Notes under the pieces: model-generated
Told to the model about the DNA's origin: nothing
The model's input: only the letters and a program-made list of their open reading frames with translations
Database searches by the model: none
Program-made: the position numbers and the translations under genes
Part shown: in pieces, positions 30,900-39,716 of the stretch
Numbering within the stretch: the stretch's first letter is position 1
Layout of the letters: the number at the start of each line of letters is the position of its first letter
NCBI GenBank assembly: GCA_015272465.1
Contig: JACYLR010000030.1
Span: forward strand, 1 to 44,268
Source: Gloeomargaritaceae cyanobacterium C42_A2020_066
GTDB taxonomy: Bacteria; Cyanobacteriota; Cyanobacteriia; Gloeomargaritales; Gloeomargaritaceae
Reading direction: 5' to 3'
Length of the DNA: 44,268 nucleotides

Positions 30900-30900
30900 A

Positions 30901-32253
30901 ATGCTTTGGCTGGTGCTGGGGTTGGCGGGAATCGGGATTTACTGGGCGGGGCGCGGCCGGCCGGCCGGGCTTTGGGAGGGGCGTTTAGGGTTGGGCCTCG
31001 CTGTGGTCGGTTGGCTTCTCCACGCCGCTTCAGCAGCCACTTGGCCCTGGGAACTGGGCGCCGTCGCCTCCTATTGTATGGTGCTCCAGTGGGGTGGCAT
31101 GGGCCAACGGCCGGCCGTCCAGCCCCTGCAACCGGAGGAGATGACCCGTCTCCAGGGGTGTTTTCCCTGGACGCTGTACTACCTACAGCAGGTGGAGTAT
31201 CACCCCCAAGGGCTGATCTGTCGCGGTCAACTGCGAACCCCAGCCGACACCGCCTACGAATCCATTGCCGCCAATATCCGTCAGCAGTTTGGCCAGCGGT
31301 TTTGGGTGCGCCTCCAACAGGGACAGGATGAAAAGCCCTTCTTTGCCCTTGTTCCCAATCCCCAGGGTGAGCTGCGCCAGCGCCTGCGGCCCACCAGCCA
31401 GGAGTGGAACACGCTGGCTATGCTGCTCCTGACTACGGCCTTGACCACCAGCTTGGTAGGCGCCCAACTAGCGGACTTTGACCTCTCACGGCGCGACTTG
31501 GGCTTTATCCCGGCCGGCCTCCCCTACAGTCTGGCTCTGCTGGCCATCTTGCTCAGCCATGAACTCGGCCACTTTGCCACCGCCTGGTTCTACGGGGTGC
31601 GGGCTTCGTTACCCTACTTCATCCCCTTTCCCTGGCTACCGGGCACTCTGGGGGCCTACGTGCGTATGCACACCCCGATTCCCCATCGTCGCGCCCTGTT
31701 TGACATTGCCCTCGCTGGGCCAGTGGTTGGCCTAGCAGTCAGCCTTCCCTTACTGGTTTGGGGGCTGCTCCACTCTGCGCCAGTGGCCCCGGCCGGCCCA
31801 GGATTTTCCCTCAGTCCGGAGCACTTTACCCCCCAGGTTTCTACCCTCTTGGCCGGGATCACCCGCCTCGTTCTGGGTGCCCAAACCACGTCAGCCCTCC
31901 ACCTACACCCGATTGCGGTGGCGGGTTGTATTGGATTGGCAGTCACAGCCTTTAATCTGCTGCCCATTGGACGTTTGGATGGCGGCCATCTGATCCACGC
32001 CATGGTCGGTCAACGGCCGGCCGCCACCATTGGTATTCTCACGAAATGGCTGCTCCTGATCTTGGCCTGGATCCGGCAGCCCTGGCTGTTCCTGGGGGTG
32101 ATTCTGCTGTTTCTGGTGCCCAGTTTGGATGAACCCGCCCTCAACGATGTCACTGACCTCGACCATCGCCGGGACGCCCTCGGCCTCGTGGCCCTAGCCG
32201 GCCTGATTCTCCTACTCTTGCCCGCGCCCACATTCCTACTGGGAGGTTCCTAG
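30901..32253 (+). CDS. Site-2 protease-like M50 family membrane metalloprotease
   Basis: LLSHELGHFATAWFYGVRASLPYFIPFP (HExxH), NLLPIGRLDGGHLIHA (LDG motif), several TM segments. Start at ATG 30901 (track ORF begins at 30814). Confidence 0.9.
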   Translation: MLWLVLGLAGIGIYWAGRGRPAGLWEGRLGLGLAVVGWLLHAASAATWPWELGAVASYCMVLQWGGMGQRPAVQPLQPEEMTRLQGCFPWTLYYLQQVEYHPQGLICRGQLRTPADTAYESIAANIRQQFGQRFWVRLQQGQDEKPFFALVPNPQGELRQRLRPTSQEWNTLAMLLLTTALTTSLVGAQLADFDLSRRDLGFIPAGLPYSLALLAILLSHELGHFATAWFYGVRASLPYFIPFPWLPGTLGAYVRMHTPIPHRRALFDIALAGPVVGLAVSLPLLVWGLLHSAPVAPAGPGFSLSPEHFTPQVSTLLAGITRLVLGAQTTSALHLHPIAVAGCIGLAVTAFNLLPIGRLDGGHLIHAMVGQRPAATIGILTKWLLLILAWIRQPWLFLGVILLFLVPSLDEPALNDVTDLDHRRDALGLVALAGLILLLLPAPTFLLGGS

Positions 32254-32255
32254 CC

Positions 32256-32885
32256 GTGGGCGGCGGCTACCAGTGGCTCTTTGCCTGGTGCATGGCCCAC
32301 ACCATGGCCGACTACGAACAGGCGGTGGCTCCCCACAAACACGACCTCTTTGCCGGGATTGGCGGCCGCATCCTGGAACTGGGCGCCGGGACTGGCCCCA
32401 ATGCGGTTTACTACCCCCCGGGCAGCACCTGGATTGCCCTAGAGCCGAATCCTTACATGTACCCCTACCTGAAGCAGGCCGCCCAAACCCACGGACTTCA
32501 CCTGGAACTGGCGGCCGGCCGGGCTGAGGCCATTCCCCTCGCGGATGCCAGCGTGGATGCCGTTGTCAGTACCCTTGTCCTCTGCTCCGTCAGCAATCCC
32601 AGCCAAGTCCTTCAGGAAGTGCTACGGGTGCTCAAGCCAGGCGGTACCTTTCATTTCCTCGAGCATGTGGCGGCACCGACCCAGACACGGCTATGGCATT
32701 GGCAGAAACGACTCAAACCCCTGTGGCGTTGCCTGGCTGACGGCTGTTGTCCCGACCGGGAAACGGGCCGCAGTGTGGAGCAGGCCGGATTTGCCTCGGT
32801 TAACTACACGGCCTTCGAAGCCCCCCTACCCGCCCTGGTGCGTCCCCAACTGGTCGGCCGTGCCCACAAAGCCGCTTTAGCGTAG
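32256..32885 (+). CDS. Class I SAM-dependent methyltransferase
   Basis: GGRILELGAGTGPNAVYYPPGS, VDAVVSTLVLCSVSNPSQVLQEVLRVLKPGGTFHFLEHV. Confidence 0.9.
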   Translation: MGGGYQWLFAWCMAHTMADYEQAVAPHKHDLFAGIGGRILELGAGTGPNAVYYPPGSTWIALEPNPYMYPYLKQAAQTHGLHLELAAGRAEAIPLADASVDAVVSTLVLCSVSNPSQVLQEVLRVLKPGGTFHFLEHVAAPTQTRLWHWQKRLKPLWRCLADGCCPDRETGRSVEQAGFASVNYTAFEAPLPALVRPQLVGRAHKAALA

Positions 32886-32963
32886 CTCACCGATAGGAGC
32901 AGCCCCCCAGAGACTCACCAAGCACCGGCCTATAATCGAGGCAATCTCCCTCTAAACCCAGCC

Positions 32964-33665
32964 GTGGCTGCCCCTTCCACCACCCTGAATCGGGTGATCC
33001 CCTTCCAGGTGGGGGTCGAGATTGTGGTGTTTTCCATCGATATCACCGCCGATAACCTCCAGGTTCTGCTAGGAGAAACCGGCTGCGGGCGGTGGCAATT
33101 GCCGGGCGCAGAGATTCAAGCGGCCGAAAGTTTGGAGCAAGCTGCTGATCGGGTACTCCGCCAGACCCTGAGGGTGGACAACCTCTACCTTGAGCAACTC
33201 TACACCTTTGGTGGCCCCGGTCGGGATAGCCGGGAAACCCCCTACCAGCGTTACCTGGCGGTCAGCTACGTTGCCCTCGTCCGCCTCCAAACCACCACGC
33301 TCCTCCAAGAGCACCGAACCGTGACCTGGCATCCTGTCCAGGCCCTCCCCCCTTTGGTGGGGGATCATCGGCAGATTGTCGCTTACGGCTATCGTCGTCT
33401 CCGCAATAAGTTGGAGTACAGTCCGGTGGCCTTCGATATTCTGCCGGAGGAGTTTACGCTCAACGAACTTTATCAGGTCTATACCCTCGTGCTTGGGCCG
33501 CAGTTCTCGGACTATTCCAACTTCCGCACCCGGCTGCTGAAGCTGGGCTTTCTGGTGGACACGGGCCACAAGATTTGCCGTGGGGCCGGCCGGCCGGCCA
33601 CTCTCTACCGGTTTGACCGCGAGGCATTCCAGCCTTACCAGAATCAACCCCTCGTGTTTGTCTAG
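32964..33665 (+). CDS. NUDIX domain + C-terminal winged-HTH protein, NrtR-like
   Basis: NUDIX-like N-terminus (WQLPGAEIQAAESLEQAADRVLRQTL) and C-terminal LPEEFTLNELYQVYTLVLGPQFSDYSNFRTRLLKLGFLVDTG typical of NrtR; 5' of nadE. Confidence 0.8.
   Translation: MAAPSTTLNRVIPFQVGVEIVVFSIDITADNLQVLLGETGCGRWQLPGAEIQAAESLEQAADRVLRQTLRVDNLYLEQLYTFGGPGRDSRETPYQRYLAVSYVALVRLQTTTLLQEHRTVTWHPVQALPPLVGDHRQIVAYGYRRLRNKLEYSPVAFDILPEEFTLNELYQVYTLVLGPQFSDYSNFRTRLLKLGFLVDTGHKICRGAGRPATLYRFDREAFQPYQNQPLVFV
33584..33599. repeat. Longest motif run in the window: (GGCC)4
   Basis: tgGGCCGGCCGGCCGGCCac pattern inside the NrtR-like gene. Confidence 0.95.
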
Positions 33666-33667
33666 TC

Positions 33668-35371
33668 ATGGCCCCACCGTCAGCACCCCTGGTCATGGGC
33701 TTGGGACAATGCAATCCCGTGGTGGGTGACCTGGAAGGCAATGCCCAGCGCATCCTCGACCTCGCCAAACAGGGCGTGCCCCAGGGGCTTCAGCTTCTGA
33801 TTACGCCAGAGCTTTCCCTCTGTGGGTATCCCCCCCGCGATCTGCTGCTCGAACCCTACTTCGTCGCCCGCGCCCAAACCGTGCTGGTGCAGCTTGCCCA
33901 GGACTTGCCCACCCAAGTGGGTGCCCTGGTGGGAACGATTCTGCCCAATCCGGACTGGTGGCAGAAGGGGGAGAAGCCCCTCTACAACAGCGTGGCCTAC
34001 GTGCAAGGAGGTCGGATTCGCCAAACTTTTCACAAGCGGCTCCTGCCCAACTACGACGTGTTTGACGAGGAGCGCTATTTCCAGAGTGGGCCGCCCAATG
34101 GGATCCTGCGGTTGGGGGGCCTGCGGCTGGGGATCACGATTTGTGAAGACCTATGGAATGACCCTGAGTTTTGGAGCGGCCGACGCTACGGCCTTGATCC
34201 CGTGGCTGATCTCGCTAACCGGGGTATTGATCTATTGATCAATCTTTCGGCTTCACCCTACACCCAGGACAAGCAAAAGCTGCGGGAGAGCCTGCTCGGT
34301 CACTGCGCCAAGCGCTATCAAGTGCCCCTGGTTTACGTCAATCAGGTGGGGGGCAATGATGACCTAGTGTTTGATGGCCATAGTTTGGTGCTGGATAGCA
34401 GTGGTGACTTGGTGACCCGCTGTCCAGGATTCACCGAAGAGTTGCGAGTGGTCAGCCTAGCGGCCGGCCGAGGCTGGGTGGATAAGCCAGTACCGGCTCC
34501 CCTGGACACCCCCCTGGCCGAACTCTGGCAGGCCCTAGTCACCGGGATTCGGGATTACGTTCACAAAAGCGGCTTTCAGCAGGCCCTTGTGGGACTCAGC
34601 GGGGGCGTGGATTCGGCGCTGGTGGCGGCCCTGGCAACCGAGGCCCTGGGGGCTACCCAGGTTCTAGGGGTACTTATGCCCTCTCCCCACAGTTCATCAG
34701 GTTCAGTGGCCGATGCTCAGGAACTGGCCGGCCGGCTGGGCATGCCCACCATGACCCTGGGCATTGAAGCCCTGATGGCGGAATACGAGCACACCCTCAG
34801 TCCCGTATTCAGCCACAAAGACCTAGGCGTGACGGCCGAAAATATTCAGGCCCGGATTCGCGGCAATCTGCTGATGGCCCTCGCCAACCAGTTGGGTTGC
34901 CTGGTGCTGGCAACGGGCAACAAATCTGAACTAGCCGTCGGCTATTGCACGCTCTACGGAGACATGTGTGGGGCCCTGGCTCCCATCGCCGACCTGTGGA
35001 AAACCCAGGTTTACGAACTGTGCACCTGGCGCAATCAGCAGCGGCCGGCCGTGTTTCCCGCAGCGATTTTGACCAAGGCCCCCAGCGCTGAGTTGCGGCC
35101 CGGCCAGACTGATCAAGATACCTTGCCGCCCTATTCCACCCTGGATGCCATCCTGCACCGGCTGTTGCTGGATCACCAAACACCCCAGCAGATTGTGGCC
35201 GCCGGGTTTGAGGCCCCAACCGTCGCCCAAGTCCTGACGTGGGTGGCACGGGCCGAATTTAAGCGCCGCCAAGCTGCCCCGGTTCTCAAGGTTAGCGAGC
35301 GGGCCTTTGGGATCGGCTGGCGTTTCCCCGTCGCAGCCGAGCGCAGTTGGGAGATAGCCAACCCAGATTGA
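33668..35371 (+). CDS. nadE: Glutamine-dependent NAD+ synthetase
   Basis: N-terminal nitrilase domain (ELSLCGYPPRDLL, YDVFDEERYF, ICEDLW), C-terminal LVGLSGGVDSALVAALATEALG. Confidence 0.96.
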   Translation: MAPPSAPLVMGLGQCNPVVGDLEGNAQRILDLAKQGVPQGLQLLITPELSLCGYPPRDLLLEPYFVARAQTVLVQLAQDLPTQVGALVGTILPNPDWWQKGEKPLYNSVAYVQGGRIRQTFHKRLLPNYDVFDEERYFQSGPPNGILRLGGLRLGITICEDLWNDPEFWSGRRYGLDPVADLANRGIDLLINLSASPYTQDKQKLRESLLGHCAKRYQVPLVYVNQVGGNDDLVFDGHSLVLDSSGDLVTRCPGFTEELRVVSLAAGRGWVDKPVPAPLDTPLAELWQALVTGIRDYVHKSGFQQALVGLSGGVDSALVAALATEALGATQVLGVLMPSPHSSSGSVADAQELAGRLGMPTMTLGIEALMAEYEHTLSPVFSHKDLGVTAENIQARIRGNLLMALANQLGCLVLATGNKSELAVGYCTLYGDMCGALAPIADLWKTQVYELCTWRNQQRPAVFPAAILTKAPSAELRPGQTDQDTLPPYSTLDAILHRLLLDHQTPQQIVAAGFEAPTVAQVLTWVARAEFKRRQAAPVLKVSERAFGIGWRFPVAAERSWEIANPD

Positions 35372-35747
35372 CGCCATGCTGGGCAGGAACACGTCAAACC
35401 TGGGGAGGCGTGCCCGATTGATCGCCAGTCACCTAAGCTTGACAGAGTATAGGGGCCTATCCTGAAAGCCAATGGCTGAGTAGCCAACCCCGGACGTTCA
35501 TCCTAATGAGTTACAGCTACTCCAGCTTAGATTGACACATCAGGTTCAAAGATGTAGGTGCAACAGCCCCCTTTTTGGTTCAGAGGCTTACGTACTGGAC
35601 GTGTGTCAAGCCAAAGCAATCTGGCTATAACCCAAGATGGAGCGTAGTTCTGCACAGTTCTCGACCTTGACGTGCCGGGGGGGGAGGGGTGATATAACCG
35701 TGCTCAGTTGGTAGTGGTATAAATCTTTAAGCCTTAAGGAGCGAGTC

Positions 35748-36299
35748 ATGACCTTGGCACTAAAACGGTCACTGTTGACCGTGGCCATCGGTGTGGGGTG
35801 TGTGGGGGTGGTGATGGATGTTCGCCCTGCGGCCGCCATCTCGCTCACGTGGACGCTGAGTGGCTTTAACTTTGTCGATGGCACCACGGCTGTGGGCAGC
35901 TTTGACTACGATGCCGATACCAACACCTACAGCAACATCAGCATCATCGTGGATAATCCCATCCCTGCCAATGGGGTGCCGGGCTATAGCTTTCCGAGTG
36001 TGTTTACGGATTCCGATATATTCTTTGGCGATAGTTCGTCGCTGGTGTTAGGGCCAGATAACAATCTTTTTGACCAGTTCTTCGACATCCCTCTGACCAA
36101 TGCCGGTGGCACCATAGGGGTTATTGCTAACTATGGGGATAATTTTGGTGACGGTGTTCGCCAAACCACTGGCACCATCTCAGCAGTCGGCGTACCCGTT
36201 CCCGCACCCCCAGGGGTGTTGGGTCTGCTGCTCTCCGGTGCCCTGGCGGCCCGCAAGTCTCGGCGCGCCGTTTCCATAGCACCCAATGCCGCCGTCTAG
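35748..36299 (+). CDS. Secreted protein with PEP-CTERM-like C-terminus
   Basis: Signal peptide MTLALKRSLLTVAIGVGCVGVVMDVRPAAA; C-terminal VPVPAPPGVLGLLLSGALAARKSRR (PEP-like motif, hydrophobic stretch, basic tail). Confidence 0.65.
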   Translation: MTLALKRSLLTVAIGVGCVGVVMDVRPAAAISLTWTLSGFNFVDGTTAVGSFDYDADTNTYSNISIIVDNPIPANGVPGYSFPSVFTDSDIFFGDSSSLVLGPDNNLFDQFFDIPLTNAGGTIGVIANYGDNFGDGVRQTTGTISAVGVPVPAPPGVLGLLLSGALAARKSRRAVSIAPNAAV

Positions 36300-36336
36300 G
36301 CTGGGTCACGCTAACACGTTGTAACTCTAGATAGAT

Positions 36337-36375
36337 AAGCTGGGCGTCTCCCATTCCCCGGAGTCCCCAGCTTTT
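36337..36375 (+). terminator. Rho-independent terminator candidate after the PEP-CTERM-like gene
   Basis: AAGCTGGG ... CCCAGCTTTT inverted repeat with inner CTCC/GGAG pairing and a T run. Confidence 0.7.
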
Positions 36376-36580
36376 GGTTGAGTACCTTCGCCCTATTCGT
36401 TGCGGTATCGCTATACCGTAAAACTTTTTGCCGGCCATCTATCGGCCCGAATCAGGTTGCCATTTCGCCTATTGTTGGCTATTTTCGCCAAAATAGCGCA
36501 GATTACAAGGCGCTGATCAGGGGGTGCAAATTAGCCTCTAAAGCCTATGAGTACGGTGCTGTCGGGTTTGTAGCCTTTGA

Positions 36581-36651
36581 AGCGGGCAGCGAGAATCGAA
36601 CTCGCATCAACAGTTTGGAAGACTGTAGTTTTACCACTAAACTATGCCCGC
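36581..36651 (-). tRNA. tRNA-Gly(UCC)
   Basis: Minus strand GCGGGCATAGTTTAGTGGTAAAACTACAGTCTTCCAAACTGTTGATGCGAGTTCGAATCTCGCTGCCCGCT: 7-bp acceptor stem, anticodon arm ACAGT-CTTCCAA-ACTGT (UCC), TTCGAAT T-loop; CCA not encoded. Confidence 0.95.
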
Positions 36652-36687
36652 ACCACAGCCAGAGTCCTATTTTAGGGGAAACCCGTC

Positions 36688-38160
36688 TCAATTGCAGACT
36701 TGGAGTTGGCTGAGGATCACCACTGCCTGATCGAGGGTCTGGCGCAGACGGGCGCTGGGTTGATCCGACTGGTTAGCCAGGAACGCAAATACCAAGGGGG
36801 GATGGCCGGCCGGCCGCACATAGCCCGCCAGAGTAGCCACCCCCGCCAGGGTGCCTGTTTTGGCGGCCACCCGGCCGGCCGCGGGCGTATCCACCAGACG
36901 CCGGGTCAGGGTACCAGGGCCACCGGGCACCGCGAGGGACTGGCGAAAAGCTGTGGCATAGGGCGTCCGGGCCATCGCTTGCAGCGTACCCACGAGGGCA
37001 GCGGGACTGATGAGGTTATGGCGAGAGAGGCCCGATCCATCGGCTTGGCGGTAGTGAGTCGGGTCAACCCCCTGCTCCGCCAGGACACGCCGTACTTCCG
37101 TGAGGCCGGCCGCCAGGGTCGTCTGGCCCGGTAGCGATGATCCCACCCCCAACTGTCGGATCAGGGTCTCGGCGTAGAGGTTGTCGCTGGCCTGGTTGAT
37201 GGTCGTAGCCCAATCCACCAAGGGCGGTGAGTCCTTGAAAGCCAGCACGTCCCCCCGGCCGGCCGCGGGGGTGGTGAGGATTTGCACCCGTTCAACCCGA
37301 ATGCCCTGGGCCTGAAGTGCCCGTTGCAACCGCTGACCGATGAGGGCAACCGGATCGGCCAAGGCGAGGTCTAGGGTAAGGGGCGGTTGGGTAACCGGCA
37401 GTTCCCCCGTCAGCAAAATGGCCGGCCGGCCGGGTTCGCGATAGATTTGCACCGTATCGGCACCGGCAGCCACAGTCTGGGTCTGGTTAACGAGAGCACG
37501 GACTTCAGGAGCCTGGGGATCGGAAGCCGTGACCCGCAACGGCCGGCCGGCCGCCTGAGGCGTCAGGGTAAGGCTGATCTGGTTGCGATCCAGGATCAGG
37601 CTCGGCACCGGGGCCACGGCCACCTCCACAAAGTCTTGCCAGGCCCACTGATCGTGCCAGGCGGGGCCTTGGAACTGGTGGGTATCTAGGATCAGGCGTT
37701 CCACCCGCCGCACCCCGGCCCGGCCGGCCGCCGCAGCCATGCGCTCCAAGTCAGACTGGGTCAGGGTCGGGTCACCACCGCCCACCAGACGCAGGGTCGT
37801 GGGGGGTTCCCGGTAGAGCACCGTGCGCGCCCGATAGTCCGGGCCAAGGCGGAGGAAGGCTGCCGCCGTAGTCAGTAGTTTGGTCGTCGAGGCCGGCAAA
37901 AAGTAGCGGGCCGCCGCCCGGTCGTAGAGGGTGGTGGGGGTTTCTGCCTCCGTTTGCACCAGGGCACCCCAACGGGTACGGCCCTCGGCCGGCCGATTGA
38001 ACAGTGCCTCAAGCGTCTGGGGTAAATCCTGGGCACAGACGGGAGACGAATTTTGGGCCAAGGTGGGGCCTGCCTCCCAACTCACCATCGCCAAGAAGGC
38101 CCAGACCCCTGACAATAATCCTGATGCCCCGGCCTTTTCCTTCACCCTCAACCGGATCAT
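36688..38160 (-). CDS. dacB: D-alanyl-D-alanine carboxypeptidase/endopeptidase (DacB/PBP4 type)
   Basis: YFLPASTTKLLTTAAAFLRLG (SxxK), DNLYAETLIRQLG, YRQADGSGLSRHNLISP, AKTGTLAGVATLAGYV (KTG). Start at ATG 38160 (track 38196). Confidence 0.93.
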   Translation of the reverse strand: MIRLRVKEKAGASGLLSGVWAFLAMVSWEAGPTLAQNSSPVCAQDLPQTLEALFNRPAEGRTRWGALVQTEAETPTTLYDRAAARYFLPASTTKLLTTAAAFLRLGPDYRARTVLYREPPTTLRLVGGGDPTLTQSDLERMAAAAGRAGVRRVERLILDTHQFQGPAWHDQWAWQDFVEVAVAPVPSLILDRNQISLTLTPQAAGRPLRVTASDPQAPEVRALVNQTQTVAAGADTVQIYREPGRPAILLTGELPVTQPPLTLDLALADPVALIGQRLQRALQAQGIRVERVQILTTPAAGRGDVLAFKDSPPLVDWATTINQASDNLYAETLIRQLGVGSSLPGQTTLAAGLTEVRRVLAEQGVDPTHYRQADGSGLSRHNLISPAALVGTLQAMARTPYATAFRQSLAVPGGPGTLTRRLVDTPAAGRVAAKTGTLAGVATLAGYVRPAGHPPLVFAFLANQSDQPSARLRQTLDQAVVILSQLQVCN

Positions 38161-38173
38161 TCCCCTTTCCCCT

Positions 38174-39271
38174 ATGAAGCGGCGTCGTTTTGTCACTCAA
38201 GCTACGGCCGGCGTGGTCACCGGTGCCACGGTCAGTGCCTGCGCCCAGTCGGCCAATCAGCGGCCGGCCGGGGGTGCCCTCCCCACGGTGCGCTGGCGGA
38301 TGGCCACCAGTTGGCCCCCCTCCCTAGACATCCTGTTTGGGGGCACCAGAACCCTTGCTGAAGCCGTCAAGACCATGACCGGGGGCCGGTTTCTGATCAC
38401 CCCCTACGCCGCTGGGGAGCTTGTGCCCGGACTCCAGGTGCTCGATGCCGTGCAGGCCGGCACCATCGAGTGTGGCCACACCGCCGCATACTACTACATC
38501 GGCAAGAACCCCGCCCTGGCCTTTGCCACAACCATCCCCTTTGGATTAACGGCCCCTCAGCAAAATGCCTGGCTCTACAACGGAGGCGGCATTGACCTGA
38601 TCCGCAAGGTCTACGCCGACTTTGGCGTGACCTACTTTCCCGCCGGCAACACCGGTGCCCAGATGGGCGGCTGGTTTAAGCGCGAGGTACGCTCCCTTCA
38701 GGATTTGGCCGGCCTCAAGATGCGGATTCCCGGTCTAGGGGGGCAAGTGATGGCCAAACTGGGGGTCAATGTTCAGGTGCTGCCCGGCAGTGAGCTATTC
38801 CTGGCCCTAGATCGGGGGGCCGTGGATGCGGCGGAATGGGTGGGGCCCCATGATGACGAAACTCTAGGACTCAATCGGGCCGCCAAGTTTTACTACTATC
38901 CTGGCTGGTGGGAACCGGGGCCAACCCTAGACCTGCTGATTAACCAAAAAGCCTGGGAAACCCTCCCCGCCGAGTACCAAACCGCCCTGGAGGTGGCGGC
39001 CACCGCCCTAAACCTGCGGATTGGTGCCCGGTACAATGCCCAAGATCAGGCGGCCTTGGCTCGGTTAACCAAGGGGGGGACGCGCCTGATTGCCTACAGT
39101 CCCGACATCCTCAAGGCCGCCGAACGGATCACCCAGGAACTCCTAGCGGAAAGCAGCGCCCAGGATAGTACCTTCAGGCAGATTTACGACACCTGGGGCA
39201 CCTTCCGCCGCCAAGTCTACGCCTGGAACCGGGTCAATGAGTTTAGCCTGATGAGCTTCCTCTACCGCTAA
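38174..39271 (+). CDS. TRAP-type (DctP-family) substrate-binding protein
   Basis: MKRRRFVTQATAGVVTGATVSAC Tat/lipoprotein-like signal; WRMATSWPPSLDILFGGTRTLAEAVKTMTGGRF; LAGLKMRIPGLGGQVMAKLGVNVQVLPGSELFLALDRGAVDAAEW. Start at ATG 38174 (track 37931). Confidence 0.9.
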   Translation: MKRRRFVTQATAGVVTGATVSACAQSANQRPAGGALPTVRWRMATSWPPSLDILFGGTRTLAEAVKTMTGGRFLITPYAAGELVPGLQVLDAVQAGTIECGHTAAYYYIGKNPALAFATTIPFGLTAPQQNAWLYNGGGIDLIRKVYADFGVTYFPAGNTGAQMGGWFKREVRSLQDLAGLKMRIPGLGGQVMAKLGVNVQVLPGSELFLALDRGAVDAAEWVGPHDDETLGLNRAAKFYYYPGWWEPGPTLDLLINQKAWETLPAEYQTALEVAATALNLRIGARYNAQDQAALARLTKGGTRLIAYSPDILKAAERITQELLAESSAQDSTFRQIYDTWGTFRRQVYAWNRVNEFSLMSFLYR

Positions 39272-39389
39272 TCCTCCAGCCAGGTTCCCAACTCGGCCCA
39301 TGGGCAAAGGCTGCCTGAAGTATCTTCCCTAAACGGCGGGGCGCGGTCTGGTACCGAGCACTCAGTGAGGCAGGTTTGGAGCGCAGCCG

Positions 39390-39716
39390 TCACTGATCTT
39401 TGGGGAGTGCCAAATTGGCCTGACCAGCCTCCAGGCCGGCCGGCCGCCAAGCCGAGATCAGCGTTTTCAGCCCCAGCACCAGAAACCCCAGGGCAGCGAG
39501 TCCCTTCATGGCCAGGGGAGACACCACATTCCCTAATCCGTGCCCCAGTCCCACGCCCAGGGTTGTCACCAGGATCAGGGCCGTCGTGGTGCCCGCAAAA
39601 ATCACCCACGGGGTCTGGCAGCGACTGCTCAGGGCTATGGTGGCCAACTGGCTTTTATCCCCCAGTTCTGCCAGAAATACGGTAAGGAACGTGACCCCTA
39701 GAAGTTGCCAATCCAT
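39390..39716 (-). CDS. UPF0016/GDT1 (TMEM165-like) half-size cation exporter subunit, second copy
   Basis: MDWQLLGVTFLTVFLAELGDKSQLATIALSSRCQTPWVIFAGTTTALILVTTLGVGLG; contains E-x-G-D-K-(S/T). Confidence 0.88.
   Translation of the reverse strand: MDWQLLGVTFLTVFLAELGDKSQLATIALSSRCQTPWVIFAGTTTALILVTTLGVGLGHGLGNVVSPLAMKGLAALGFLVLGLKTLISAWRPAGLEAGQANLALPKDQ

Noticed and set aside
36403-36418. Small inverted repeat CGGTATCGCTATACCG near the tRNA
   Set aside because: Short stem with no clear T tract on the relevant strand; function cannot be supported.
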